Assembly: GCA_036346355.1 (NCBI GenBank) | Contig: CM070591.1 | Location: 17,778,001 to 17,842,000 of the forward strand | Direction of reading: 5' to 3' | DNA length: 64,000 bases | Source of the DNA: Rhipidocladum racemiflorum | Lineage: Eukaryota > Streptophyta > Magnoliopsida > Poales > Poaceae | Shown here: piece after piece, positions 43,570-55,130 of the stretch | Layout of the letters: each line of letters starts with the position of its first letter | Position numbering within the stretch: position 1 is the first letter of the stretch | Translations under genes and position numbers: made by a program | Notes under the pieces: generated by a model | What the model was told of the DNA's origin: nothing | Seen by the model: only the letters and a program-made list of their open reading frames with translations | The model's database searches: none

Positions 43570-44143
43570 CCGGGTTTGCATATTCCAGGGAGCTGCGGGG
43601 AACAGTTTTTCATCACCATCCGCGTAGGGACACTCGCACCGACCGGCAGCCGATCGAGGACAGCGACGTCACGGTCACCCATCTTGCCAGTTTCGTGGTT
43701 GCACAGGAGGAGGCCATGGACGACACGGTGGAGGAGCCGCAGAGGAATCGGGAAGAGGTTGCGGCTGTGAGGACCAAGTTGCGAGAGGCCCGAGAGCTTG
43801 CTGCTCAAGCCCTCACCAGAGTTCATGAGCTGGAGGAGGCATTGTACGGACAGGGGCCAGAGCCGGAGCTGGAGTTGCACGAGCGGACCGAGGAGCCGGA
43901 GGAGGAGGACCGGAGGAGGTGCAGGAGGTGCCAGCCTTGGAGAACGCACCAGCTCAGATCGTACTCGGCCAGAGCGTAATCGCGACCCAGAGCCGGGCCG
44001 ATGGAGCGAGAGCCGGCCGAGTCCGGGATCGAGGAGTCCGTCGGGTCACCGCACCGATGGAGGTAGGGCACGGTGATCGTTTTGCACCGATGCCTCGGCC
44101 CAGCGCCAGGCCATGGAGGTTGGCTCGACGAGTGAGCGAGTAG
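43570..44143 (+). other. GC-rich open region upstream of gypsy-1b gag
   Basis: A GC-rich block in otherwise AT-rich leader DNA. One frame is open from about 43582 to 43979 and would encode HHHPRRDTRTDRQPIEDSD, then THLASFVVAQEEAMDDTVEE, then a probable coiled coil (REARELAAQALTRVHELEEA) and a Glu/Arg-rich end (EPEEEDRRR). An overlapping second frame is open to 44143. I do not recognise the protein. It could be an additional ORF of the retrotransposon or a captured gene fragment. A start codon upstream of the Met at 43695 is not evident. Confidence 0.45.
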
Positions 44144-44397
44144 TGCTGTTGTGAGACTCGGTTGTTGAGTCGCGTCTTTATTCTCTAGTTCGGCCGTATG
44201 TGTGAGTCGATGTGAACTGCGTGATGTCTTGTTTGTGTGTGGCAGGTATGCGTTGCATTTGCCCTTAGGCACTTGTAAGCAACCATACCTTATTTAAATA
44301 AAAAGTGGTTGGTCTTGTGTACATGCTTCCCCCGCATAAGATTCTATTTTCTTGTCTACTCTTCTTCTTTTCTCTAACTGTCAAAGAAATCAAGCAG

Positions 44398-45850
44398 ATG
44401 GTGAACACGCGAGGAAACACTGGAGCCGGAGGCAATGGATCCAACCAGAGGGGGAACCAGTCCGGAACATCTAACCCCCAGGGTGCACCACCGGTCGATA
44501 TGCAGAACTTGGGGGCCTTCCTGGCTGCCCAAACCCAGCTGATGCACACCATGATGCAAACAGTGCAGCAAATGGCCAACAACAACAATAACAACAATCA
44601 GGCTATGAACCAGGGACATCAGCATCAGACTAGGTTATCTGAATTCATGAGGACACGCCCACCGACTTTCTCGGGCAACGCCAACCCACTAGAGGCGGAC
44701 GATTGGCTTAGATCCATGGAGCGGAAACTTCATATTACCCAGTGCCATGGGAACGAGAGGGTGCTGTATGCCTCTCACCAACTTGAGGGCACAGCTGCTG
44801 AATGGTGGGACAATTACTGCGCTACGCAGGAGAATCCCCAAGAGATCACATGGGAAGAATTTACAGCTGCTTCCGTCAATACCATGTGCTAGAGGGCATT
44901 ATGGACTTAAAGAAAGAGGAATTTTTTTCGCTGAAGCAGGGAGGCCAGTCTGTGGCCGACTACTTGAACAAGTTTACTCAGTTGGCACGCTACGCTCCAG
45001 AGGACGTGGCCACTGACAAGTCAAGGCAATCCCGCTTCTTAAAGGGATTAAACACGGGACTCCAGGTGGGGCTGATCACCCACACGTTCCCAGATTTTCA
45101 AGAGTTGGTTAACAAGGCTCTGATTTTGGAAGACAAGCGCCGAGAACTGGATGACTTCCGCAAGCGCAGGATGGCGCAGCAGAGCGGACGCTCGGTACAG
45201 CAAAGGACCCGGATGGTACCACAGCAGCCAGCTAGGTTCCAACCGAGGGGCAGTGTACGTCCACCAGCGCCAGCACAGCGTCCGGCAGGACAGAATTTTC
45301 AAACACCCGCACCAGCAGGCAACCAGACCGGAAGCAGTTCGCAGATGTCTGGAAGGCGCTGCTACCATTGTCACGAGCCGGGACATTTCGCTAACAACTG
45401 TCCTAAGAAGGGAGGAGTGACACCAGTGCGTCTTAACCTGGGAAACACCCCGAACAAGACGCCGGTGCAGAACCAGAACCGCGGAAGTGCACAGCCAGGA
45501 AACCAGACTCAGTCCGTTACGAGGGGCAGAGTCAATCATGTGACTGCGGAAGGAGTGCAAGAAGCTGCAGATGTGGTGCTAGGTACGTTCCTGGTTAATA
45601 CCGTACCTGCTACCGTATTGTTTGATTCGGGAGCATCGCATTCTTTTATTTCTCAAGAATTTGTGATTAAGAATGAACTGCCAATTGTGAATCTTAAGTG
45701 TACACTCTTGGTTCAATCCCCTGGATCAGAACTCAGATCCAAGGTAGGATGTTCCGGAGTGAAATTAATAATAAATGGAGTGGAGTTCCTAGCAAACTTG
45801 GTTGTACTGGGTACTCAGACCCTAGATGTTATACTAGGGATGGGTGGTTG
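44398..45850 (+). pseudogene. Gypsy-1b gag and protease
   Basis: Starts MVNTRGNTGAGGNGSNQRG. The capsid-like domain follows (FSGNANPLEADDWLRSMERK, LEGTAAEWWDNY). One base is lost near 44870, inside the codons for AAF-RQYHV, and the frame moves to one carrying YLNKFTQLARYAPEDVATDK and FQELVNKALILEDKRRELDD. The zinc knuckle CYHCHEPGHFANNC is at about 45358, then the protease with FDSGASHSFISQEFV and DVILGMG. A further frameshift occurs at 45838-45850 in the motif after GM. The start is supported by the family-typical MVNTRG opening. Ty3/gypsy of chromovirus type. Confidence 0.9.
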
Positions 45851-48000
45851 ACGGACATAAAGTGGTATTGGATTGCGGAAGAAGGGTCGTTTTCTGTTGA
45901 AAGCCGGATGGGAGAAAGGTGGAGTTTCAAGCCACGGCAACGAGAATCGGACAACTGGTGGTCAACAACTTGAAGGCGATTAGTTTGGAAGAAGTCCTGG
46001 TAGTAAATGAATTCCCGGATGTATTTCCGGAAGATCTACCAGGATGCCAATGGATAGGGACATAGAGTTTGTAATTGAGCTAGTGCAGGAACAGCCACCG
46101 ATAGCAAAGAGACCCTATCGGATGTCTGAGATGAGCTGATTGAAATGAAGAAGCGGTCGAGGAGCTGATGGAAAAAGGTTTTATAAGACCAAGTTCTTCG
46201 CCTTGGGGAGCACCGGTATTGTTTGTCAAAAGAAGGATGGAAGCTTAGGATGTGTATAGACTATCGTGCACTGAATGATGTGACGATAAAGAATAAGTAC
46301 CCGCTACCTCGGATAGATGATTTGTTTGATCAGTTAAGAGGAGCAGGAGTTTTCTCTAAGATCGATCTTCGATCAGGATACCATCAACTAAAGATCAGAT
46401 CTGAAGACATACCGAAGACCGCGTTTTCTTCACGGTATGGACATTATGAGTTCACAGTAATGTCTTTTGGATTGACAAATGCACCGGCATATTTCATGAA
46501 TTTGATGAATAAAGTTTTTATGGAATATCTGGATAAGTTTGTAGTAGTGTTTATTGATGATATTCTGGTATATTCCAAGACCAGAGAGGAACATGCTGAA
46601 CATCTCAGATTAGTGTTGGAAAAGTTAAGAGAACAACAATTATTTGCCAAGTTCAGTAAGTGTGATTTCTGGAAAGACAAAGTGGAGTCCCTCGGACATA
46701 TCATGACGGCCGAAGGAGTTGCAGTAGATCCAAGTAAAGTTGAAGCAGTAGTACATTGGGAGCAGCCGAAGACGGTGACTCAAGTTAGAAGTTTTCTGGG
46801 AATGGCGGGATACTACTGTCGATTCATAGAAGGATTCTCCACAATTGCTAAACCTCTTACGCAATTGTTGAAGAAAGAAAAAAAGTTTATTTGGACGCCG
46901 GAATGTGAAAAGAGTTTCCAGGAGTTGAAAAAGAAATTGACAACAGCACCAGTATTGGTTCTACCCGATGTACATCAGAGTTTTGATATTTACTGTGATG
47001 CGTCACGACAAGGACTAGGATGTGTACTGATGCAGAATAGAAAAGTAATAGCTTATGCATCAAGACAATTAAGGCCTCACGAGGAAAATTATCCAACGCA
47101 TGACTTGGAGTTAGCATCTGTCGTGCATGCTCTAAAGTTGTGGCGCCATTACCTCATTGGAAACAGGTGTGAGATATACACCGACCATAAGAGTCTTAAG
47201 TATATATTCACCCAGTCAGACTTGAATATGAGACAAAGAAGATGGTTAGAGTTGATTAAGGATTATAATGTGGAGATACACTATCATCCAGGCAAAGCCA
47301 ATGTTGTGGCTGACGCTTTAAGTCGGAAAGGTCACAGTGTTAACGCAATAATGGAAGACAGTCAAGCGGAGTTGTGCAAGGACTTTCGGAAACTAAGACT
47401 GGAAGTGGTTCCAGAAGGTTTTCTAGCCGCATTAGAAATCAAGCCAACATTGGAGGATCAGATTAAAGAAGGCCAGGAAGATGATGAGAAAATCAATCAG
47501 ATCAAATCTAGGATGGAAGAAGGCCTAGCCCAAGAATACAGGCTGGATGATCGGGGTATACTATGGATGAAGGAACGTATTTGTGTACCTGACAAGAAAG
47601 AGCTGAAGCAGTTGATACTGGAAGAAGCTCATGATTCCAAGTACTCAATTCACCCGGGAAGTACAAAGATGTACCAGGATCTGAAGGAAAGGTTTTGGTG
47701 GCCGAGTATGAAGAGAGAAGTCGCAGAATATGTTGCATTATGTGATGTATGTCAGCGAGTCAAAGCTATGCATCAGAGGCCAGCAGGGCTGTTGCAACCC
47801 CTGAAGATTCCGGAATGGAAGTGGGAGGAGATCGGCATGGATTTCATTACCGGTTTGCCTAGAACACAAGCCGGTTATGATTCAATATGGGTTATAGTGG
47901 ACCGACTAACCAAAGTTGCACACTTCATACCGGTAAAGACAACTTATTCAGGAGACCGATTGGCAGAACTGTATATGTCCAGAATTGTTTGTCTACACAC
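45851..48000 (+). pseudogene. Gypsy-1b RT, RNaseH and truncated integrase
   Basis: The first 370 bases are frameshifted but still recognisable (EFPDVFPEDLPG-like and ELIEMKKR-like traces). From 46223 an open frame encodes MCIDYRALNDVTIKNKYPLP, the catalytic VVVFIDDILVYSK, FLGMAGYYCRFIEGFS, RNaseH (YCDASRQGLGCVLMQ, IYTDHKSLKYIFTQ, ADALSRKG) and the integrase zinc finger (H residues in AHDSKYSIHPG, then CDVCQRVKAMH) with the first catalytic D in GMDFITGLP. It stops inside integrase at RIVCLHT, where gypsy-2 LTR sequence follows. The second and third catalytic residues are lost. Confidence 0.92.
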
Positions 48001-49060
48001 CCCGGCATTTAATATGCCTGAATGCTACCAAACATAAGCTAAAACAACAACTAAATACCACAATTTACCATAAATTCCAGCAAAGGTACATATGCTAAAA
48101 AACCCGAGATTTCGGCAGCATCTCCTTTGTTTTAACATGAATTAAAGGAGCAACAACAGTATAGCAATATAATGCAATATGAGAGACAGCTAAAATAGCA
48201 ATAATCAGAGACTTAACGACGATATAAGTCCAATATCAAGCACTTAATGTCTCCAAGTGTCAAACGATCAATAAACCACTTACATAGCAAAGCTAAACCT
48301 TAAAGCAATAATCATCACACGCATTTTATTATCGGAACTAATTGAATGACTTGTGGAATAAAAAGGGTGAAGCTACGTGCGGACGTGTGACTATCTCCCT
48401 TCCCCACATGCCGTTCTCATGGTACCTAAAACAACAAGAAAATACAAGCGTGAGTTCAAAACTCAGCAAGCATATTGCAATGGACAACAAGAACAATATC
48501 ATGGCAATAAAATCTCCCATCATGTATATCATCTCATTCATGAACACTTAACAATATCATCATCGTTATGTATGCAATGTAATGCAATGCTCATGTCTCC
48601 TTGGAAACTAATACCGGTATGGTTGAGTACACACCCATCGGTGTGCACCCTCTCCCCCCTTCCATCCCGAAGATGGAGGGTGCCTACTCCTGGCTTCCGT
48701 TCACCGCGGTGAATAGAATCACGATTTAGGACTTACTCATTGGCTCTCCGGATTAGTCATATCTTTCTCACCGACCTTCCCGGATTAGTTATGACTTTCT
48801 CACCGCCCGGGCCATGTAACATGTCATGTATGCAATTATGCCAATATCATATTTAACTCACATATTAACACATGGCATCATAACATAATAAACATGCTCA
48901 TCATATCATTGGCAATCATAAAAGCATGGCAAGTGATCATATATCATGTAGTCAATTCCATCTATTCTCAACAAGCAACCTACAAATCGCTATCCATCAC
49001 AACACACTTGCCTCAACCACGGGCAACGGATTGGCGGGAAGTAGAGGGCACTCCCGGGGT
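48001..49060 (-). mobile_element. Gypsy-2 LTR fragment
   Basis: Begins ACCCCGGCATTTAATATGCC without the usual TGTAAC edge, joined to gypsy-1 integrase through ACAC. It follows the gypsy-2 LTR for about 1.06 kb, including the hairpins and ATACCGGTAT, and stops at CACTCCCGGGGT. No target duplication, so this is a recombination product and not an insertion. Confidence 0.9.
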
Positions 49061-50255
49061 ATGTAAACCATCTTATTCTTGATTACATATCATTATAATG
49101 AATTAATTTAATTTGGGTGAAGTAGTTAATCAACCCAATTGTTAATTCCACCCTTGATGATTAATATTTGTATGCCATGTATTCCATTGACACCTTAAGT
49201 TGGTTTACTTAGTTGGATGTTAGTATTGTGCCAACACGGGAGGCTAGACTGTGAATAGTTGCTTAGCCATGCTTACATGAAATGTGTTTCAAATGGCAAA
49301 ATAATATTGACTAATGATATATGGAATGAATTTTGGAATCAGTGTAATCTTGCCACGTGAAGATGTGAAGTGTAGGTACCTTTGTGGTTCTACATGGTAA
49401 CTGATATTATTGTTGGCATGTGTTGCACAATAATGGAATAGGGTTGGGAAAAGATTTAGTCTGGGGCAAGTGGTATGAGGCTTTATGCCAGGTGGGCCTT
49501 ATGGCACAGATTTTGAGATAACAGCCTTTGCGGCAATGGGATGAGTGATGTGAGAAGATTTAGGTTAGGGACTGTGAGAAGGATGTCTTGCCCTGGACAG
49601 TTAAGGACTTCTCCTTGCAAGCCTTTGAACTAGGCCTTTCGTACAACCACATGACTGGAGTGGGACGATCTTTGTTTAGTAGGATTCTAAAATCTTACCT
49701 TTGATACCTCAGGGTGACAGTTACGTCGGGGTAACTGTGTGGGGGAGCGTACCGGAGCTACGGCTTGGTACCCTATCCAACGGTATGTCGGTCCTATACT
49801 TTGTCTCTGCTGAGAGAAGGGATAGTGTATGGCAACCGGTGAGGGTCATAGGTGGAGATCGAGGTTTCCGAAAAGCTTTGTTATGATCACTCATTCGCAT
49901 ACTCTTGTATGGCGATTCACGGCTAACGTGGTGAGTTGATTATATCTTGTGGGAAAAGTGTAGAACCTCTGCAGAGTGTGTCAAAACTATTCGAATAGCC
50001 GAGTCCACGGTACTGGACAAAGCTCTGGGATTACAGTCAAGGGTTAGATCTTTTAAAATAAAATGTGGAATGGGTGGCTGTAGGCCAGAGATAATTGCTA
50101 AGGTGACATAGGGCTTTGTGCCAAACTGTTTGGAAAAGATATTGATAACTTATTGTATAATATGGTTTTACCGCTTTTGAATCTATTAAGATTATTTAAT
50201 CAAAGCAAATGATGCTTGATGCAAAATAACCACTTAAGCCATTCCTTTGGACTTA
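49061..50255 (+). mobile_element. Gypsy-1-type LTR fragment
   Basis: Parallels 42000-43140: GCCAACACGGGAGGCTAGAC, GCAAGTGGTATGAGGC, CAAGCCTTTGAACTAGG, CGTACAACCACATG, GAACCTCTGCAGAGTGT, ATTCGAATAGCCGAGTCCAC. Similarity ends near CCTTTGGA (about 50250), where gypsy-2 leader begins. No gene; the 61-codon open stretch at 49701 has no recognisable domain. Confidence 0.8.
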
Positions 50256-50507
50256 GAAACATGGCTTAGGTCTCAACTAAAATTTTGTTATAAGGATAGC
50301 AACATTAAAATTTGCAAAAGTGGTATAACTAATCTAAAATTTGACACACTTGGTTGCACAGTAGGATGGGGTTTTGGTATATCATTGCATTGCGCTTAAT
50401 TATTTGACGAAGACTATGCTTATGATGATGTTTGATCCTTGCTCTTGATTATATGATGTTGTGCTTATGTTTATGTGATCGGATGGTTGTCTGTCTGAAG
50501 CAGCCAT
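50256..50507 (+). other. Gypsy-2 leader (plus copy)
   Basis: Matches the leader of the minus element between its primer-binding site and gag (reverse complement of about 57977-58240): CTTAGAAACATGGCTTAGG, GGATAGCAACATTAAAA, AAATTTGACACACTTGGTTG. The LTR end and primer-binding site that should precede it are missing. Confidence 0.8.
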
Positions 50508-52261
50508 GCCGAGGGGTAGAGGCCGTGGTCGCCGTGGCCGTGGAGGCCAGGGACGAGGTCCGCAGGGAGTTGCTGAGTCTCAGAATGGCGAGGTAGCGCT
50601 TCGCTCAATGCTCATGGGCCAGCTCAGGAGGAGCTTCCAGCGGCACAGTCAGGGGCGGAGGTACCCGCCGCCAATGAGGGTTTAGTTCAGGCTCTGCAGA
50701 GGGAGATTCAGGAGCTGCGCCAGCAGTTACGGGCAGCCCCTGCTGTAGTGCCTCCCCCTGCAGCGGCCCCAGTAGTTGCCCTCGCTGTGCCGGAGCCGAG
50801 GATGAGTCTCCGGGAGTGGATGCCCCTCCGTCTTGATACTTTTGACGGAGCAGGCATGCCGATCCAAGCCGCAGATTGGCTGCGGAACATGGAGAGGCAG
50901 TTTGAGGTCCTAGAGTTGACCTCGGTTCAGAGGGCTCGCTTTGTGGCCTTTCAGCTCGCTTTGTGGCCTTTCAGCTGAAAGGCCAAGCTGATATCTGGTT
51001 GGAGGGGTTACATTGCTAGAGCCCCGATCTTGGTCGATCACCAGGAGGACTTTGTGGCTCGCTTCCGAGCCAAGTTCTACCCAGAGTCTTTCCTTGAGCG
51101 GATGGAGCATACTCTGACGACTCTTTCCTAGGGAAAGAGGTCGGTGGCAGAGTATGAGGTGGAGTTCAACAGTGTGGTGCGCTTCGTGCCGACTGTGGCA
51201 GTCGACGATCGGGAGAAGGCAAGGAGGTTCCGTAGAGGCCTCAACCAGGAGTTCAAAGTTGTCATAGGGGCGACTATCCCTCGTGATTTCTGCTCCGTGG
51301 TGGAACAGGCGAAGGGCATGGAGCTCGAGTTGGAGCTCTCCCGGGATAAGCAAAACCCGGGTGGTTCAGGAGTTCCTGCGGCCCCAGGCGGGGGCCAGAA
51401 GAAGACCTTTGGTGGAGGAGGTGGGTCTTCTCAGCGACCAACCTTCGAGAAGTTCAAGGGAGGACAGGGCTCCGCCTCAGGGGCTAAGATGAAGCCGCCC
51501 CAGTCATCTTCCTCGCGAGCGGCTATTCGTCCTATGCCTGGGCAGGGCATGATGTGTTTCAAGTGCGGTGGTGAGCACCGTGCTTCAGAGTGTGGTTGGA
51601 CCGGGAGTTGCAACCACTGTGGCAAGCCCGGTCACATGGGACGAGTCTGCCGGATGAATCCCATTAGCATCATCAAGTGGGAGAAGGTGCCTTCTCCTCC
51701 CACTCCAGCTGCGTCTTCCAGAGGATCGGTGCACATGATGGCTGCTCCTGTTTCTCAGCCGCCCTTTGCATGGGCGCCACCAGCGGCTTACTGGTGCCCG
51801 CAGCCGTCTGCTCCTCCGCAGTTGCATCCTCCGCCCCCAGCCTTGTTGAGGCATCAGCCGGGAGTCGGGGCTCCTTCGGTCCCAGCGCCACCAGGAGTAT
51901 GCGCTTTGCCGACCGTCGAGTCAGCAGGGCATCCAAAGGTGGTTTCAGGTACTCTGCTCATGGATTCCGTTGATGCCCTTATTTTGTTTGATTCCGGAGC
52001 ATCCTATTCCTTTGTGTCGTCGGAGTTTGCTAGTAGAGCTAAGTTGGGAGTTCAGCGGATTTCTGAGTCCGTGTTAGTTAGTTCTCCTGGGGGTTTGATT
52101 GCTAGCTCTTTGGTTTGCCCGGGTTGTACCATTGCCATTGATGATGAGGTTTTCTTTGCCAATCTTATGGTGATCCAGTTGTCTCCTTTTGATGTCATTT
52201 TGGGCATGGACTGCCTGCATCAGTACTGTGCCAAGATTTGTTGTTTCTGGAAGACGGTTAC
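50508..52261 (+). pseudogene. Gypsy-2 gag and protease (plus copy)
   Basis: Starts MPRGRGRGRRGRGGQGRGPQ. The gag domain appears as MSLREWMPLRLDTFDGAGMP and IQAADWLRNMERQFEVLEL, then a 20-bp tandem duplication (50935-50954 and 50955-50974) shifts the frame. From 51144 a long frame carries MAEYEVEFNSVVRFVPTVA, a double zinc knuckle (CFKCGGEHRASEC and CNHCGKPGHMGRVC), a proline-rich stretch (about 51760-51900) and the protease LILFDSGASYSFVSSEFA with FDVILGMDCL. It is cut at 52261 by insertion of the minus gypsy-2 element and resumes at 60562. Confidence 0.9.
50935..50974 (+). repeat. 20-bp tandem duplication in gypsy-2 gag
   Basis: CTCGCTTTGTGGCCTTTCAG occurs twice in a row. The homologous minus copy (near 57540-57570) has it once. 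The extra 20 bases change the reading frame. Confidence 0.95.
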
Positions 52262-54518
52262 TGTAACACCCCGGCATTTAATATGCCCGAATGCTACCAA
52301 ACATAAGCTAAACAACATCCAAATATCATATTTAACATAAAATTCCAGCAAAGGCGCATAGGCTAAAAACCAAGATTTCGGCAGCACCTCCTTTGTTTTA
52401 TCATGAATTTAAGGAGAAACAACGATATAGCATTATATGGCAATCAGGGAAACATCTAAAACAGCAATAAATAGAGTCTTAACGACAATAAAAGACTAAC
52501 ATTTAGCACTTAAAGTTCCAAGTGTCAAACGAACAATAAAACTCTCATTAACCAAGCTAAGCCTTAATTTAATGACCATGACACGCAATTTATTATCAAT
52601 CTAAAAGAATTGACTTGGGGAAACATTAAGGTGAAGCAACGTGTGGGCGTGTGTCTATTCCCTTTTCCCGCATGCCGTTCTCATGGTACCTAAAACAATA
52701 AGAAAAAAAAAACACAAGCGTGAGTTCGAAACTCAGCAAGCATATTGCAATGGACAACAAGAACAACAATATGGCAATAGCATCTCCCTTCATGTAAATC
52801 ATCTTATTCATAAACACTTAACATTGCCATCATCAATATGTATGAGATGTAATGCAATGCTCATGTCTCCTTGGAAACTCATACCGGTATGGTTGAGTAC
52901 ACACCCGTCGGTGTGCACCCTTTTCCCCTCTTCCATCCCGAAGATGGAGGGTGCCTACTCACCGCTTCCATTCACCACGTGGATGGAATCACGATGTAGG
53001 TCTTACTCAATGGCGTTCCGGACTAGTCATAACTTTCTCACCGACCTTGCCGGACTAGTTATGACTTTCTCACCGCACTCGCCCTATCTCATGTCATGCA
53101 TGCAACTATGCCAATTATCATATTTCACATGTACATAAACATATGGCATCTCATCATAACAAATATTAACACATGGCATCGAATCATGAAAATCATACTC
53201 AATATATCATTGGAAAACAGCAAGCATGGCAAGTGATCATAGCAAGTATTCAGTCTTTCATCTAATCTCCACAAGCAACCTACAATTCCGCTATTCATTA
53301 CAACACACTTGCCTCAAACGTGGGCGACGGAATTGTGGGAAGTAGAGGGCACCCCCGGGGTCACACCACCTGCACAACGGCATCACATACTCTCAATAAT
53401 GCCCACAAAATAGTACACAAATCCCCATCTCACCCGACATTGCCCGCTACTCGCAAAACCTAAAACAGAGGTTCTGTCCTGGCGGGACAGCAGCCTTGCA
53501 AAGGCCATAACTTGAGTTCTGGGACTCCAAATCGATTAAACGAGTACACCATCGCGAAGCTTAGGAAATTTCCTACCTTTTTCTAGTTATACGGAAAGAC
53601 TGATTCGGAATCTAAAATTGTTTAATCTACAGATTACTACAATCTGTTCTAATTGCGTCACAGATTTTAACACGCTCGGTAAAACGGCCATAACTTTCAA
53701 ACAGCTGATCGGATTTTAACGTGCTTTATGTCCACGGAAAGATAATTAAATTATTTACAACTTCTTTTAAGTCCGTACGGACATATTCGGATTCTAAATC
53801 TAAGAAAACTCGAACCCTAGCCCGACTGCTCAATCTGCCCGAAAACAGAAACGTGGCAACGTCTAGATCTAACCCAAAGAACTCCAACCCAGCACCACCA
53901 ATTGATCTAAAAACTTCATAAACACCCTAAGAACAGTACCTAGATCAAACCCAAGGATCCCCATGATCATACCTTTGCCCAACGAACGAATCTCCAATAG
54001 ATCTCCTCGCGGATCGCTCCTCGCTCCACGCTCCTCGCTCCTCGCTCCAACGGATGGATCCACAAGGTGCAGAGGTGTGGAGACCACCCTAGGGAAGCAA
54101 GGGGGTGGAGGAGAGGTGGTGGAGAGGTGGGGCAATGGAGGAGAGCAAGGGGGAGGCGCAAGGCTCAAAGGGAAGGGGCGGCTAGGGCTTGGCAAGTGGG
54201 GGGGAGGTGAGGGGGCGCACCAAGGCCTCAAGGGGCGCAAAGGCAGCAGGGTGGACGCCCCAAAGGGGCAGGGAAACCCCTTTTACCAGCCCCCACACCC
54301 AATTCTAGTCCGTTACGGAGACCTAATCCATCCCACCAAAGCCCACCAAGGCCCAAAACTCCCCCGGGAAGGCCCAAAACCCCGAAAACGGCCCGAAAAT
54401 GGCCCGGAAAAGCTATTAACCTCCATAACCTATAGTTTTAACCTTAATTCCACATTTCATACTGTTTTTAACCATATCAAGCACGTAAAATAAAGTTATG
54501 ACACTCCGTGGTGTCACA
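52262..54518 (-). repeat. Gypsy-2 element 3' LTR
   Basis: Termini TGTGACACC (minus, at 54518) and GGTGTTACA (at 52262). Contains the heptamer array (about 54014-54053), hairpins and ATACCGGTAT. Compared with the 5' LTR I count about four differences in the first 200 bases from the GGTGTTACA end, indicating modest divergence. Confidence 0.94.
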
Positions 54519-54535
54519 TTCTTCCCCCCTTCAAC
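54519..54535 (-). other. Polypurine tract of gypsy-2 element
   Basis: On the minus strand GTTGAAGGGGGGAAGAA runs directly into TGTGACACC. This tract fixes the orientation of the family. Confidence 0.92.
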
Positions 54536-54605
54536 AGGATTCGACCTCGAATCTAAACGCACCAACACGCAACCCAGCAAAACCGAAGATAGCTAGGTTT
54601 TCACA

Positions 54606-55130
54606 TCACATACCTGAGGTGAAAAGCTCGGGATATTTCTCGCGCATACGAGACTCCAGCTCCCAAGTTGCCTCCCGCACACGCTCGGGAATCGCTGACT
54701 CAAGAATCAATCGAGTTTCAGCTTGCACGGTCCCCGCAAAGCAGTAGGAGACCCCCAAACGCTCAAAATCAGCAACAAGACAATCAACAATAGGGGGCAT
54801 TGTCTTGCGACTGAGAGCGTCGGCCACAACATTTGCCTTCCCCGGATGATACTGGATAGTAAGGTCATAATCCTTTATCAATTCTAGCCACCTCCTCTGC
54901 CTCAAGTTCAAATCTTTCTGAGTAAAGATGTACTTGAGGCTCTTGTGATCAGTGAAAATGTCACAAGACTCGCCGTCTGAGTAATGCCTCCATATCTTCA
55001 ATGCAAACACCACGGCGGCTAGCTCAAGATCATGTGTGGGATAGTTACGCTCGTGCTTTTTCAAGCGCCTCGACGCATAAGCAATCACCTTGCCCTCTTG
55101 CATGAGCACACACCCAAGTCCCAACCGAGA
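54606..55130 (-). pseudogene. Gypsy-2 RNaseH fused to polyprotein tail
   Basis: The minus frame encodes GLGCVLMQEGKVIAYASRRL, PTHDLELAAVVFALKIWRHY, FTDHKSLKYIFTQKDLNLRQ, ADALSRKTM, then ILESAIPERVREATWELESR and MREKYPELFTSGM with a stop. In the plus copy ERVREA is followed by about 1.3 kb encoding integrase before TWELESHMREKYPELF. The deletion preserved the frame and joins at a short shared GAGAG-like stretch near 54665-54685. Confidence 0.92.

Noticed and set aside
47900..48037. Integrase frame apparently ending in RIVCLHTPAFNMPECYQT
   Set aside because: The last residues come from gypsy-2 LTR sequence joined by microhomology; it is a truncation and not a natural C-terminus.
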